Position numbers and translations under genes: made by a program. A DNA stretch of 64,000 nucleotides from JANQRZ01 sp965214485. Lineage in GTDB: Bacteria > Bacteroidota > Rhodothermia > Rhodothermales > JANQRZ01. Of the stretch, positions 8,231 through 16,307 are shown piece by piece (within the stretch, counting starts at the first letter, position 1; each line of letters starts with the position of its first letter). The notes beneath the pieces are model-generated. The model worked only from the letters and a program-made list of their open reading frames with translations. It made no database searches and was not told the origin of the DNA. The stretch covers positions 248,001-312,000 of the forward strand of contig CBDCBW010000012.1 in the NCBI GenBank assembly GCA_965214485.1, read 5' to 3'.

Positions 8231-8487
8231 GCCTCGTCTTTGAAGGGCGTGCCGTCGTCTTGTGTGTAGAGGTCTTCCGCCGGATCGTGTAAAAAGTCGA
8301 AGGCGGGGTTCCGTCCAGCGGCCCGCCACCAGTCGCTCTCCGGGATAGCCTCCTCGGTGTCCGGGTCCGAGAAGAGGAGCAGCACGCGGACCGTCTGTGG
8401 AACCGAGACCGCCAGCGGCTCGCGGAGGTGCAGTCGGCCGTGTTCGTCCACCGTGCCTGTTGTTTCAAGGGCGCGCTTCGTCTCCAT
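8227..8487 (-). CDS. antitoxin partner of the MazF-like toxin
   Basis: 86 aa: METKRALETTGTVDEHGRLHL, then EPLAVSVPQTVRVLLLF, then an acidic tail ending NPAFDFLHDPAEDLYTQDDG. The tail pattern (W-AA--NPAFDFL-DP-ED-Y---DG-PF) is the usual C-terminal toxin-binding segment of antitoxins encoded before MazF/PemK in many bacteria. The N-terminal half resembles the beta-strand region of AbrB/DUF2281-like antitoxins. Four-base overlap with the toxin gene. The pair probably autoregulates from the region between 8488 and 8632. Confidence 0.82.
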   Translation of the reverse strand: METKRALETTGTVDEHGRLHLREPLAVSVPQTVRVLLLFSDPDTEEAIPESDWWRAAGRNPAFDFLHDPAEDLYTQDDGTPFKDEA

Positions 8488-8632
8488 CTGGACTCTTTGT
8501 CGACGGTTATTCGGGTCGCCTGCTACCGCCGAGTTTGAGGCCGGGTTCCTCGCTCCGTGGGCCGCTGTGCTGCCGCGCTGATCGGGTGCCGACGTGTATC
8601 TTGAGCACGTTGCAGCCTATCTCTGCGAACGC

Positions 8633-8998
8633 ATGGCAACCACGGCTCGGACGCCCTCTCCCGCCACGCTCGACGCGAGCCGCCCGCTCAGCCCGGAGGT
8701 CCGCCGGGTGGTCTAGCGGGTCGTGGCCGAGGTGCAGCCGCTGCGGGTGATCCTGTTCGGCTCTCGTGCGAAGGGTACCGCACGGCCCGACAGCGACATC
8801 AACCTGCTCGTCGTCATGCCCGACGGGACACCCGCGTTGCCGACGATGCAGCATCTTTACTGCTCGATAGAGCACACGGATGCTGCCGTCGACTACCTCG
8901 TCACGACCCCGGCCGTGCTCGAACACCACGCCGAGAATATCGGACTGGTCTACCGCGAGATCCTCCGCACCGGCCGAGACGTTCATGTCGCTCCCTGA
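8633..8998 (+). pseudogene. MNT-type nucleotidyltransferase antitoxin gene interrupted by an amber codon
   Basis: The natural reading frame starts at ATG 8633 (MATTARTPSPATLD) and contains an in-frame TAG at 8714-8716. It then continues with an intact minimal nucleotidyltransferase domain: VILFGSRAKGTARPDSDINLLVV, matching the GSxxxG-SDxD catalytic motif. Translation could restart at GTG 8723, giving 91 aa and losing the first helix. The downstream partner is a truncated HEPN gene, so the whole pair looks like a decayed MNT-HEPN toxin-antitoxin or defence unit. A single C-to-T change (CAG to TAG) would explain the stop. Confidence 0.72.
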
Positions 8999-9082
8999 AC
9001 CCGGCAGCCCGGCGGACTGGATTCGCCACGCGCGGAGGGATCTCCTCCTCGCCGAGACCGCGCCCCCGTCGGGCGTGCTGGT
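8985..9082 (+). pseudogene. 5' remnant of a HEPN-domain gene
   Basis: The ATG at 8985 overlaps the preceding MNT gene by 14 nt, as is normal for MNT-HEPN pairs. The first 33 residues (MSLPEPGSPADWIRHARRD, then LLLAETAPPSGVLV) match the start of HEPN toxins partnered with MNT proteins. The expected continuation with the CFHAQQAAEKALKA helix is missing. The homology stops at about 9082, one base before the stop codon of the convergent kinase gene. The remaining open frame is antisense to that gene. Confidence 0.68.
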
Positions 9083-11689
9083 TCACTCTTCGCCCGACGC
9101 TGCCAGCGCCTCGGCCTGCTCGGCGCGGAATCGGGCAGCCTCACCCGGTTGTCCCCACGCCTCGTAGAACGCGACGAGGCGTTTGGCGGCGGCGTGGGCA
9201 TCCCGGTGGCCGGGCCCGTAGTGGTCACGGAGCTTCTCATAGCTGCGCTCCAGGATCGGCTGGGCCTCCTCGGAGCGCCGCTGCGTCACCAGCAGGCCCC
9301 CGAACCTGCTCTCGTTGAAAGCCACCGTCGGGTGCTCGGTCCCCAGGGCGGCGCGGAGTACGGCCAGCCCCGTGCGGTAGGCCTCCTCTGCTCGGTCGGC
9401 TTCTCCTTTGCGGTAGAGCAGGTCGGCCAGGTTGCAATACGCCACGCCGGTGAACCAGTGGTCCTCGCCGAGGGCGGTGCGGTAGTCGTCGAGGACGCGG
9501 AGGAGGAGCGGCTCGGCGGCCGCGTGGTCTCCCTGCTCCAGCAGGGTGATCGCCAGGCTGGTACGGGTGCTGGCGGTACTGCTGTGCGCCGGGCCGAGGA
9601 TGCGCTCGCGCCGAGCCAGGGCGTCGCGAAGAAGGGTCTCGGCCCGGTCGAAGTCCCCTTTCTGCTGGAGCAGGCCACCGAGCTGGCTCAGGCTCAAGGC
9701 GGTCTCGTAGTGGTCCTCGCCGAGGCCCTGGCGTCGGATGCGGAGCGCCTCGGCGAGGAGGGACTCGGCCGGGGCCAGCTCGCCCCGCTCCTGCAAGAGC
9801 TTGCCCAGGTTAGCCAGCGCTGTGGCGACCTCCGGGTGGTCCGGTCCGTACAGTGCCTGGTCCACGGCGATCGCCTCTCGGTAGTGGGCCTCGGCGGCGG
9901 AGAAGTCCCCCTGGCGGTAGAGCGTCACGGCGAGGTTGTTCAGGCTGTAGCTGAGGTCCTCGTGGGGGGCGTCGTAGAGCGCGCGGCGGAGCTGGAGGGC
10001 GAGCCGCTTGAACGCGGCGGCGGCCTCGTGGTCGCCCTGGCGGCTGAGGACGACGCCGAGGTTGTCGAGCGTCGTGGCGAGCTCGGCGTGCCGGGGCGGG
10101 AGGTGCCGCTCGCGCAGGACGAGCGCCTCGCGCGTGACGGCCTCGGCGCTGTCGTTCTGGCCGGTGTAGAGGTACAACTCACCCAGGTTGACGAGACTCT
10201 CGGCGAGGTCGAGCGGCGCGTCGGCGCGGCGGCGCAGCGCGACGGCCTCGCGCAGCAGCGGCGCGGCGCGGTCGTACCGGCTGAGGAGCACGTAGACCCG
10301 CCCGAGCACGTCGAGCATCTGCGCCTGCACGGCGGGCTGGCCGTCGAGGGCCTCGGCTTGCAGCGCGCCCCGCGCTAAGAGCGCGCTCACGCTCAGGCTG
10401 TCGGCCTCGTAGGGGTCCCCGGCCTCAAACAGGCCGATCAGGTAGTCGCTGATCTGCTCGGCCTTCGCGGCCTCGGCCCGTGCCCGGTTGCGCTCCTCCG
10501 CCAGCCGGACGGTGTAGAATCCCACGATCCCCGCCACGAGTGCGATCACCACCGCCGCCGCCGCGACGGGCCGCCGGTTGCGCCGGAGAAACTTGCCCAC
10601 TTGGTAGCGCACCGAGGGAGGCTGCGCGTCGAGGGGCCGCCCCGCGAGGAAGTGGCCCAGGTCGCGCACGAGCGCCTCGACCGTCGGGTAGCGCAGCTCC
10701 GGGTCCTTGTGCATCGCCGTCAGGCAGAGCGCGTTGAGGTCGGCCCAGGCCCGCCGCCCGAGGGGCCGGTCGCTCACCGCCGAGGGCCGCGCCGGCTCGT
10801 CGCCGAGCACCTGCGCCTCGACCTGTCCCGGCGTCTGCCCCTCCAGGCGGAAGGGGTGCCGCCCGGCGAGGAGCTCGTAGAGGAGCACGCCGAGCGCCCA
10901 CACGTCGGTGTAGACGCCGGTCGGCTCGCCGCGGAGTTGCTCGGGTGCGGCGTAGGCCGGCGTCATCAGCCGAAGGCCCGTCTGCGTCTGCTTCGCGTCG
11001 AGATCGTCGAGCGGCTTGGCGATGCCGAAGTCGAGCAGTTTGATCTGTGGGAGTCCGTCCGCGTTCTCTGTGACGAGAATGTTCGACGGCTTGAGGTCGC
11101 GGTGGACGATGGCCTGCCGGTGGGCGGCCTGCACGGCCTCGCACACGGCGCGGAACAGCCGGAGGCACTCCCTCACCGAGCACGGGTGCGCCGCGCAGTA
11201 GTCCGTGATGGGCACGCCCTCGACGTGCTCCATCACGAAGTAGGGCGTGCCGTCGGGGAGCGCGTCGGCGTCGTAGAGCCGGGCGATGGCGGGGTGGCTC
11301 AGCCGGGCGAGGGTCCGCTCCTCGTGGGCGAAGCGGGCGCGGCGGGCCGGCGAGAGCGCCGCGTCGCGGAGCACCTTGATCGCCACGCGGTGCCCGAGGT
11401 CGCCGCGCTCGGCGAGGTAGACGACGCCCATGCCGCCGCGCCCCAGCTCGCCCAGGACCTGGTACGGCCCGACGGCCCGGAGGCCGGGCTCGGCGAGCAC
11501 CCTGTGCGCGAGCTCGGCGAGGTCGCGGTCCAGCAGAGAGCCTCCGGCCGCGTCCTCCTCGAGGAGGGCCAGCACCTCCTCCGCCAGGTCACCGGCCTCG
11601 GCCTCGGCGAAGGCCCGGCGCTCGGCCTCGGGCCGCTCCAGCGCGGCGTGGAACAGCGCCTGCACTCGCTCCCAGCGGTCTGCGTCCAT
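9083..11689 (-). CDS. transmembrane Ser/Thr protein kinase with C-terminal TPR repeats
   Basis: An 868-aa protein. After an N-terminal helical segment, a PknB-type kinase domain starts near residue 75: G-loop LGELGRGGMGVV, catalytic-loop HRDLKPSN (196-203), DFG (220-222), APE (248-250) and ATP-anchoring K105 in VAIKVL. One transmembrane helix follows at about 373-393 (VAAAAVVIALVAGIVGFYTV). Then come about ten tetratricopeptide repeats with the NLG, LY and A-A-YREAL pattern of NB-ARC-like TPRs. The gene is 10 bp downstream of an ECF sigma gene. Kinase plus TPR plus adjacent ECF is a known regulatory module in Rhodothermia and Planctomycetes, so the kinase probably controls the sigma factor. 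The long upstream open frame overlaps the sigma gene and is not used. Confidence 0.92.
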   Translation of the reverse strand: MDADRWERVQALFHAALERPEAERRAFAEAEAGDLAEEVLALLEEDAAGGSLLDRDLAELAHRVLAEPGLRAVGPYQVLGELGRGGMGVVYLAERGDLGHRVAIKVLRDAALSPARRARFAHEERTLARLSHPAIARLYDADALPDGTPYFVMEHVEGVPITDYCAAHPCSVRECLRLFRAVCEAVQAAHRQAIVHRDLKPSNILVTENADGLPQIKLLDFGIAKPLDDLDAKQTQTGLRLMTPAYAAPEQLRGEPTGVYTDVWALGVLLYELLAGRHPFRLEGQTPGQVEAQVLGDEPARPSAVSDRPLGRRAWADLNALCLTAMHKDPELRYPTVEALVRDLGHFLAGRPLDAQPPSVRYQVGKFLRRNRRPVAAAAVVIALVAGIVGFYTVRLAEERNRARAEAAKAEQISDYLIGLFEAGDPYEADSLSVSALLARGALQAEALDGQPAVQAQMLDVLGRVYVLLSRYDRAAPLLREAVALRRRADAPLDLAESLVNLGELYLYTGQNDSAEAVTREALVLRERHLPPRHAELATTLDNLGVVLSRQGDHEAAAAFKRLALQLRRALYDAPHEDLSYSLNNLAVTLYRQGDFSAAEAHYREAIAVDQALYGPDHPEVATALANLGKLLQERGELAPAESLLAEALRIRRQGLGEDHYETALSLSQLGGLLQQKGDFDRAETLLRDALARRERILGPAHSSTASTRTSLAITLLEQGDHAAAEPLLLRVLDDYRTALGEDHWFTGVAYCNLADLLYRKGEADRAEEAYRTGLAVLRAALGTEHPTVAFNESRFGGLLVTQRRSEEAQPILERSYEKLRDHYGPGHRDAHAAAKRLVAFYEAWGQPGEAARFRAEQAEALAASGEE

Positions 11690-11699
11690 GGCCGTCGGG

Positions 11700-12218
11700 T
11701 TAGGTCGAGGACCGGAGCTCGCGCGCGAGCCAGGCCCGCGCCGCCCGCCAGTCCCGGACGACGGTGGACTCGGAGACCCCGAGCAACTCGGCCGTCTCGG
11801 CGAGGTCGAAGCCGCCGAAGAAGCGGTACTCGACCAGGTCGGCCTGCCGAGGCTGCATGACGGCGAGGCGGTCGAGGGCGGCATCGAGCGCGAGGACCTC
11901 CTCGGGGCGCGTCGCGGCCCCGTCGAGCGCCTCGTCGAAGGGGACGAAGACGTGGTCGCCGCCGTGCTTCCGGGTGGCGCGCCGCCGGGCCGCGTCGATG
12001 AGCACCTGGCGCATGGCGCGCGCGGCGATCCGCTTGAAGTGCAGCCGCGAGGCCGGCTCGTCGGACAGGGCGTCGGCCATCTTGAGGTAGGCCTCGTTGA
12101 CGAGCGCCGTCGGGTTGAGCGTCGCGCTCGGGTCGTGGCACCCGACGCTCGCGGCGAGGCGGCGCAGCTCCTCGTAGGTCGCGCTGAAGAGGTCGTCGAG
12201 GGCCGGCTCGCGAGGCAT
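11700..12218 (-). CDS. ECF-type RNA polymerase sigma factor
   Basis: 172 aa of the Sigma70_ECF (PF07638-like) type. Region 2 is recognised from LFSATYEELRRLAASV, LNPTALVNEAYLKMAD and FKRIAARAMRQVLIDAARRR. Region 4 has QADLVEYRFFGGFDLAETAELLGVSESTVVRDW, a clear helix-turn-helix. There is no anti-sigma gene; instead the membrane kinase-TPR gene follows 10 bp downstream, suggesting control by phosphorylation. The start is ATG 12218 (MPREPALDDL). An upstream in-frame ATG at 12296 would add 26 residues of non-family sequence from the promoter region. Confidence 0.9.
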   Translation of the reverse strand: MPREPALDDLFSATYEELRRLAASVGCHDPSATLNPTALVNEAYLKMADALSDEPASRLHFKRIAARAMRQVLIDAARRRATRKHGGDHVFVPFDEALDGAATRPEEVLALDAALDRLAVMQPRQADLVEYRFFGGFDLAETAELLGVSESTVVRDWRAARAWLARELRSST

Positions 12219-12321
12219 CAGGGGGGCGGCGATGGGAGCGGGGACGTGGCTAGGAGTAAAACCTAAGAATAAAACGGTTGCGGGGCGCACATCCAAATCG
12301 CTCCCTGCGCGGCTGCGCCCG

Positions 12322-12771
12322 TCACCCCGCGACGCCCCACACCATCTGCCCGCCGAGGTGCCCGGTCATCGCCACGAGCACCGCCGCCGCGAGGGCGAGC
12401 GCCGCCACCGCGAGCCGCAGGGCGACCGGCTCGCGCTCAGCCCCGGTGCGCCGCGCCCACACCGTCGCTCCGGCGAGCGCGATGAGCGTGGCGAGGCTTA
12501 GCCACAGCGCCCACTCGCCCAGGTCCTCGTGCCGCCCGACGAGCGCGTCCACCACCGGCGTCCCCTCCACCGCCTCCTCCAGCGTCTCGCCCGTCCGCAC
12601 CGCCACCCACGCGCTGAGCGCCCCGACGGCGAACGCCGCCAGCGCTACGCCGCGCCAGAAGGCCCACCCGAGCGCGGCGTAGACCGCCGCCGCCGCCGCC
12701 CCGAAGAGCACGAGCGCGATCGGGAAGTGCACCACGACGGGGTGCCAGTACGGGATGTCCAGGTCGGGCAT
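12322..12771 (-). CDS. DUF2231-family integral membrane protein
   Basis: 149 aa with four hydrophobic helices. The N-terminus WHPVVVHFPIALVLFGA is the signature of DUF2231 proteins (HP---HFPIAL). A charged loop, RTGETLEEAVEG...LVGRHEDLGEWA, is also conserved, followed by VLVAMTGHLGGQMVWG. The conserved histidines suggest heme or metal binding, but the function is not established. It is read convergently with no obvious partner; its start lies 181 bp from the divergent sppA start, so the two may share a promoter region. Confidence 0.85.
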   Translation of the reverse strand: MPDLDIPYWHPVVVHFPIALVLFGAAAAAVYAALGWAFWRGVALAAFAVGALSAWVAVRTGETLEEAVEGTPVVDALVGRHEDLGEWALWLSLATLIALAGATVWARRTGAEREPVALRLAVAALALAAAVLVAMTGHLGGQMVWGVAG

Positions 12772-12914
12772 CAGGGCGCGGTGAGAGTCGAGAGGGTGAA
12801 CGGGACGTTGGAAAGGTACCGAGGCGGGGCCCTCCGCGCCGACGCACCTCCCTCGCTGCGCCCATTCCCCCAGGCCGCTCCACCCCCCCCCGCCCGCCGA
12901 GGCCCGGAAGCCCG

Positions 12915-12924
12915 TAGCTTCGGG
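12915..12924 (+). promoter_or_regulatory. promoter-like TAGCTTCGGG motif before sppA
   Basis: Lies 27 nt before the sppA start codon. Same motif and similar spacing as before the pfkB-like gene, folB and (minus strand) the ndvB-like gene. Confidence 0.35.
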
Positions 12925-12951
12925 CTCTTCCTTCTCGCTCGGCCTCGACCC

Positions 12952-14757
12952 ATGCGACGCTTCCTCCTCTACCTCACCGCGGGGTTCCTCGGCTGCCTGG
13001 CGGCCCTCTTCGCGTTCGTGTTCTTCGGCCTCGTTCTCGCCACGGCCCTCGTGCTCGGCGGCGACACCGCCCCGGCGGTCGAGGACGGCTCCGTGCTCCG
13101 GCTCGACCTCGGCGGACCGCTCCCCGAAGAAGCGCCGTTCGACCCGCTCAGCGCCCTCCTCGGCACCTTCGACGTGACCCTGCTCGACGTGACGGACGCG
13201 CTCGAAAAGGCGGCAGCCGACGACCGGGTGGCGGCGGTGTGGCTCCGGCCCGACGGCATCGACGCCTCGTGGGCGACGCTCTCCGAGGTCCGGCAGGCCC
13301 TCGAAACCTACCGCGCCAGCGGCAAGCCGCTCATCGCCAGCAGCGGCCCCGACGGGTTCGACGAGGCGGGCTACTACCTCGCCTCCGCCGCCGACTCCAT
13401 CTTCACCCCGCCCGAGGCCGGGTTCGAGCTGAACGGGTTCTACCTCGCGGTGCCCTTCTTCGCCGGGACGCTCGACAAGCTCGGGATCGAGCCGCAGGTG
13501 GTCCGCGCCGGGACGTACAAGAGCGCGGCGGAGACGTTCACCAACCGGGGCTTCTCGCCGCCGAACCGCGAGCAGTACGCCGACCTGCTCGACGGCGTCA
13601 ACGAGACGTTCCTCTCGACCGTCGCGGCGGCGCGCGGGGTCTCCGCCGAGGCGCTCCGCGCGGCCATCGCCGCCGGCGGGCTGTACGAGGCCGCCGCCGC
13701 GCTCGACGCGGGGCTCGTCGACGCGCTCGTGTACGAGGCCGACGTGCTCGACTTCTTCCGGGGCCTCACCGAGCAGGACCTCGGTGAGGACCTGCGCACG
13801 GTGGAGCTCGCTGACTACGCCTACGTGCCCCGCGCGGGCGCAGGGCTCGGCCTCGGCGACCCGGACCACCTCGTCGCGGTGGTCTACGCCGTCGGGCAGA
13901 TCGTCCCCGGCGAGAGCGAGCCGGACGGCGGCGCGGGGGCCTTCCTCGGCTCGGACACGTTCGCCGCCGCCGTGCGCACCGCCGCCCGCGACGAGGACGT
14001 GCGCGCCATCGTCGTCCGCGTGGACTCGCCCGGCGGCTCGGCCACGGCCTCGGACGCGATGTGGCACGCCGTCGCCGAGGCCGCCGAGGCCCTGCCCGTC
14101 GTCGTCTCGATGGGCAGCGTCGCGGCCTCCGGCGGCTACTACCTCGCGGCCCCCGCCGACGTGATCGTCGCCGACCCGAACACGGTCACCGGGTCCATCG
14201 GCGTCATCTCGCTCCTGTTCGACGCGACGGAGTTCCTCAACGACAAGCTCGGCGTGACGCTCGACGTCCTCCAGACCGGCCCGACGGCCGGCCTCTACGC
14301 CTTCGGCGAGCCGCTCGACGCGCAGGAGGAGGCCGCGCTCGAGCGCACGACCGAGCGCATCTACGACACGTTCGTCGACCGCGTCGCGCGGGGCCGCGGG
14401 CTGCCGCCCGATTCGGTCCGCGCCCTCGGCGGCGGGCGCGTCTATTCCGGGGCCGACGCGCAGGCCGTCGGGCTCGTGGACGTGCTCGGCAACCTGGACG
14501 ACGCGGTCGCGCTCGCCGCCGAGCAAGCGGGGCTCGGCGAGGAGGGGTACCAGCTCTGGTTCCTGCCGCCCGAAAAGTTCCTGCTCGAGGAGCTCGGGCT
14601 GAGCTTCGGCGCGCGGGCGGCGGCGGTGCTCGCAGGGCTCCGCCCGTCGTCTCCCGAGGAGCAGCTCCTGCGCCGCCAGGCGGGACTCCTCCGCGACGCC
14701 GCGCGCCTCCACGCGACGCCGCAGACGCGCCTCCTCGCGACGCCGCGGGTCAGGTAG
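12952..14757 (+). CDS. sppA: signal peptide peptidase SppA, long (two-domain) type
   Basis: A 601-aa S49 protease anchored by one N-terminal helix (LLYLTAGFLGCLAALFAFVFF). It has the two tandem ClpP-like domains of the E. coli-type enzyme. The catalytic lysine is in the first domain (RAGTYKSAAETF, Lys190). The nucleophile is in the second (SMGSVAASGGYYLAAP, Ser393). DSPGGSATASD forms the oxyanion region, and VTGSIGVIS is also conserved. SppA digests leftover signal peptides in the membrane, which fits a genome with many exported proteins. The ATG at 12952 is followed at once by the membrane anchor. Confidence 0.93.
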   Translation: MRRFLLYLTAGFLGCLAALFAFVFFGLVLATALVLGGDTAPAVEDGSVLRLDLGGPLPEEAPFDPLSALLGTFDVTLLDVTDALEKAAADDRVAAVWLRPDGIDASWATLSEVRQALETYRASGKPLIASSGPDGFDEAGYYLASAADSIFTPPEAGFELNGFYLAVPFFAGTLDKLGIEPQVVRAGTYKSAAETFTNRGFSPPNREQYADLLDGVNETFLSTVAAARGVSAEALRAAIAAGGLYEAAAALDAGLVDALVYEADVLDFFRGLTEQDLGEDLRTVELADYAYVPRAGAGLGLGDPDHLVAVVYAVGQIVPGESEPDGGAGAFLGSDTFAAAVRTAARDEDVRAIVVRVDSPGGSATASDAMWHAVAEAAEALPVVVSMGSVAASGGYYLAAPADVIVADPNTVTGSIGVISLLFDATEFLNDKLGVTLDVLQTGPTAGLYAFGEPLDAQEEAALERTTERIYDTFVDRVARGRGLPPDSVRALGGGRVYSGADAQAVGLVDVLGNLDDAVALAAEQAGLGEEGYQLWFLPPEKFLLEELGLSFGARAAAVLAGLRPSSPEEQLLRRQAGLLRDAARLHATPQTRLLATPRVR

Positions 14758-14782
14758 CGGGACAGGTCCGCGAGGCCTCCGG

Positions 14783-15235
14783 CTACGACCGCCGCCACTG
14801 GTTCGCCCGCTCGCCGCGTGCTACGAGCCGGGCCGTCTCCTCGACGCGTTTCGCCCGCGCCGCCTCGCGCTTGGCCGTGCCGGTCCACTCCAGAATCCCG
14901 CGCCGGGCCGAGCGGGGGAACGCCTGCCACTGCTCCGCCGCCCCGTGCGCTTCGAGGGCCGCCGCGAGGTCGCCCGGCACCACGAGGTTCTCGACCGCGT
15001 CGAGCGCGCTCCACGAACCGTCCGCCTTCGCCGCGTCGATGGTGGCTTGGCCGGCCGGCGTCATCTTTCCGGCCTTCGCCATGCGGGCGATGCGCTCTTT
15101 GTTCGGGCGGCTCCACCCGCTGCCGGGCTTGCGCGGGGCGACGTAGAGCATCGTCCGCTCGGCATCGAGGGCTCGCGGCAGGCCGTCGATCCACCCGAAG
15201 CAGAGCGCTTCCTCCACGGCCTCCTCGTAGCTCAC
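14783..15235 (-). CDS. YdeI/OmpD-associated family protein, 5' end probably frameshifted
   Basis: From the GTG at 15235 there are 150 aa: SYEEAVEEALCFGWIDG, WSRPNKERIARM, then a C-terminal helix ending in a basic tail. This is the core of the YdeI/OmpD-associated family. The N-terminal beta hairpin of the family (WRAWLEEHHERDGGVWLVRN) is encoded in the same frame upstream, but that frame has no start codon. A plausible start, ATG 15368 (MPEPPENST), lies in another frame and meets TAA after nine codons. A one-base insertion near 15340 would join them. The gene is therefore either started internally at GTG 15235 with a truncated domain, or a pseudogene spanning 14783-15368. Confidence 0.7.
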   Translation of the reverse strand: MSYEEAVEEALCFGWIDGLPRALDAERTMLYVAPRKPGSGWSRPNKERIARMAKAGKMTPAGQATIDAAKADGSWSALDAVENLVVPGDLAAALEAHGAAEQWQAFPRSARRGILEWTGTAKREAARAKRVEETARLVARGERANQWRRS

Positions 15236-15419
15236 CGTCGGGGTGCCGGCGGCCTTTTTGTTGCGGACCAGCCAGACGCCGCCGTCGCGCTCGTGGTGCT
15301 CCTCCAGCCAAGCCCGCCATGCAGCCCGGGCGGCGGGGTTAGGTCGAGTTCTCGGGCGGCTCGGGCATGGAGCGGCAGGCGGTTGTCCGACTCAGACGGG
15401 CCGCCTACCGCCGCGTTCC

Positions 15420-15544
15420 TCAGGTACCGTAGAGTTGAGCGACGCCCACGATGTCGTCGCCCTCCTCAGCGCCTCCTGCTGCGCCTCGTCCAGCGAGACC
15501 CAGCGTTCGGCGACCCAGGCGGGGGATTTGTAGTGCTCGTTCAC
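15420..15544 (-). pseudogene. small frameshifted gene of about 41 codons
   Basis: From GTG 15544 the reading is VNEHYKSPAWVAERWVSLDE, then AQQEAL. In the next frame it continues EGDDIVGVAQLYGT and stops at 15420-15422. The ending EGDDIVGVAQLYGT is typical of short hypothetical proteins, whereas the unshifted frame runs into poor sequence. One missing G around 15465 explains the shift. It lies next to the broken YdeI-like gene and the MITE-like element, so this is a decaying stretch. Confidence 0.5.
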
Positions 15545-15558
15545 GAGTAGGGGCGTTT

Positions 15559-15750
15559 AGAGCCTGTTTGAGGAGGTAGAGCGAAGGCGAAAACGAGCGA
15601 GCAGGGCGCGCTCAAGGCGCGCGAATCCGCAGGATTGGGGAGCGCAGCGACCCCACCAGGCGAGCCCGTAGGCTCGGCGAGACAGCGCCACGCCGAGCGC
15701 GTCGTCCGCCGTCGTTTGTAGCCCGCTAGTGATCTTCATAAACAGGCTCT
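15559..15750. mobile_element. MITE-like element, copy 1 (192 bp)
   Basis: Bounded by perfect 11-bp terminal inverted repeats (AGAGCCTGTTT / AAACAGGCTCT). The interior reads GAGGAGGTAGAGCGAAG at one end and GTAGCCCGCTAGTGATCTTC at the other. A shorter copy with both ends lies at 32591-32685. A 60-codon open frame across it (MKITSGLQTTADDALGVAL) is probably incidental. No target-site duplication is evident. The ends resemble terminal repeats of IS5-like elements, but no transposase is present in the window. Confidence 0.65.
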
Positions 15751-15755
15751 CAGCG

Positions 15756-16307
15756 CTAGGGTGAGGCAGGGGCAGCCTGCCTCACCCCGAACGTGTTCGA
15801 GACGCGTTGTTCCAGCGGGAGGAGAGTGTGATCCAGCGGTTGCCAGTCGTCATCGACGCCGCCGTAGACGTCGCACCGCAGGCGGTACGTTCCCTCAATC
15901 TCGGTGTAGAACTCCGGGGCGATATTCTGCCCCGGAAGGTAGCCTTTGACGCGGAGGGTGTCGGCGCGTGCCTCGCCCGGAGCGATCTTGACGGGGTGGA
16001 GGGAGGCCAACACCCTGACCGCCGCATAGGCCAGCCGCCACTCGCCGCCGACTCGCTTCTCCAAGGCCGGCATCGAGGTCCGGCACGCAACGAAGTAAAG
16101 CGGATTGCTGGTCTGGTTATACACCTGGTACGGAATCTCCAGGACGACGCGGCTATGGTAATCCGTGAGGAGTTGGGCTTCGTACTGCGTCTCGTCCGTC
16201 TGGATCAGGCGAACCGGCTCGGTGCCAGAGCCGAGATCGGCACCAGAGCCGAGAGGCGAGCAGGCTGGGAGCGTGAGGATTGCGAGGGGTAAGAGGAGCC
16301 GCGTCAT
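15756..16307 (-). CDS. predicted lipoprotein, function unknown
   Basis: 183 aa with a lipoprotein signal peptide: MTRLLLPLAILTLPAC, lipobox LPAC with Cys16. The mature part is beta-rich, with EIPYQVYNQTSNPLYFVACR, the segment KRVGGEWRLAYAAV and APGEARADTLRV. This pattern recalls intracellular proteinase-inhibitor (BsuPI)-like or Ig-like domains, but I do not recognise a named family with confidence. Its ATG overlaps the stop of the duplicated glucan-synthase tail (ATGA at 16304-16307). Before the segment was duplicated it may have been the gene directly downstream of the glucan synthase. Confidence 0.75.
   Translation of the reverse strand: MTRLLLPLAILTLPACSPLGSGADLGSGTEPVRLIQTDETQYEAQLLTDYHSRVVLEIPYQVYNQTSNPLYFVACRTSMPALEKRVGGEWRLAYAAVRVLASLHPVKIAPGEARADTLRVKGYLPGQNIAPEFYTEIEGTYRLRCDVYGGVDDDWQPLDHTLLPLEQRVSNTFGVRQAAPASP

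Noticed and set aside
15559..15739. 60-codon frame (MKITSGLQTTADD...) in the MITE-like element as a gene
   Set aside because: The frame follows the repeat's sequence, is not kept in the second copy, and shows no protein features.
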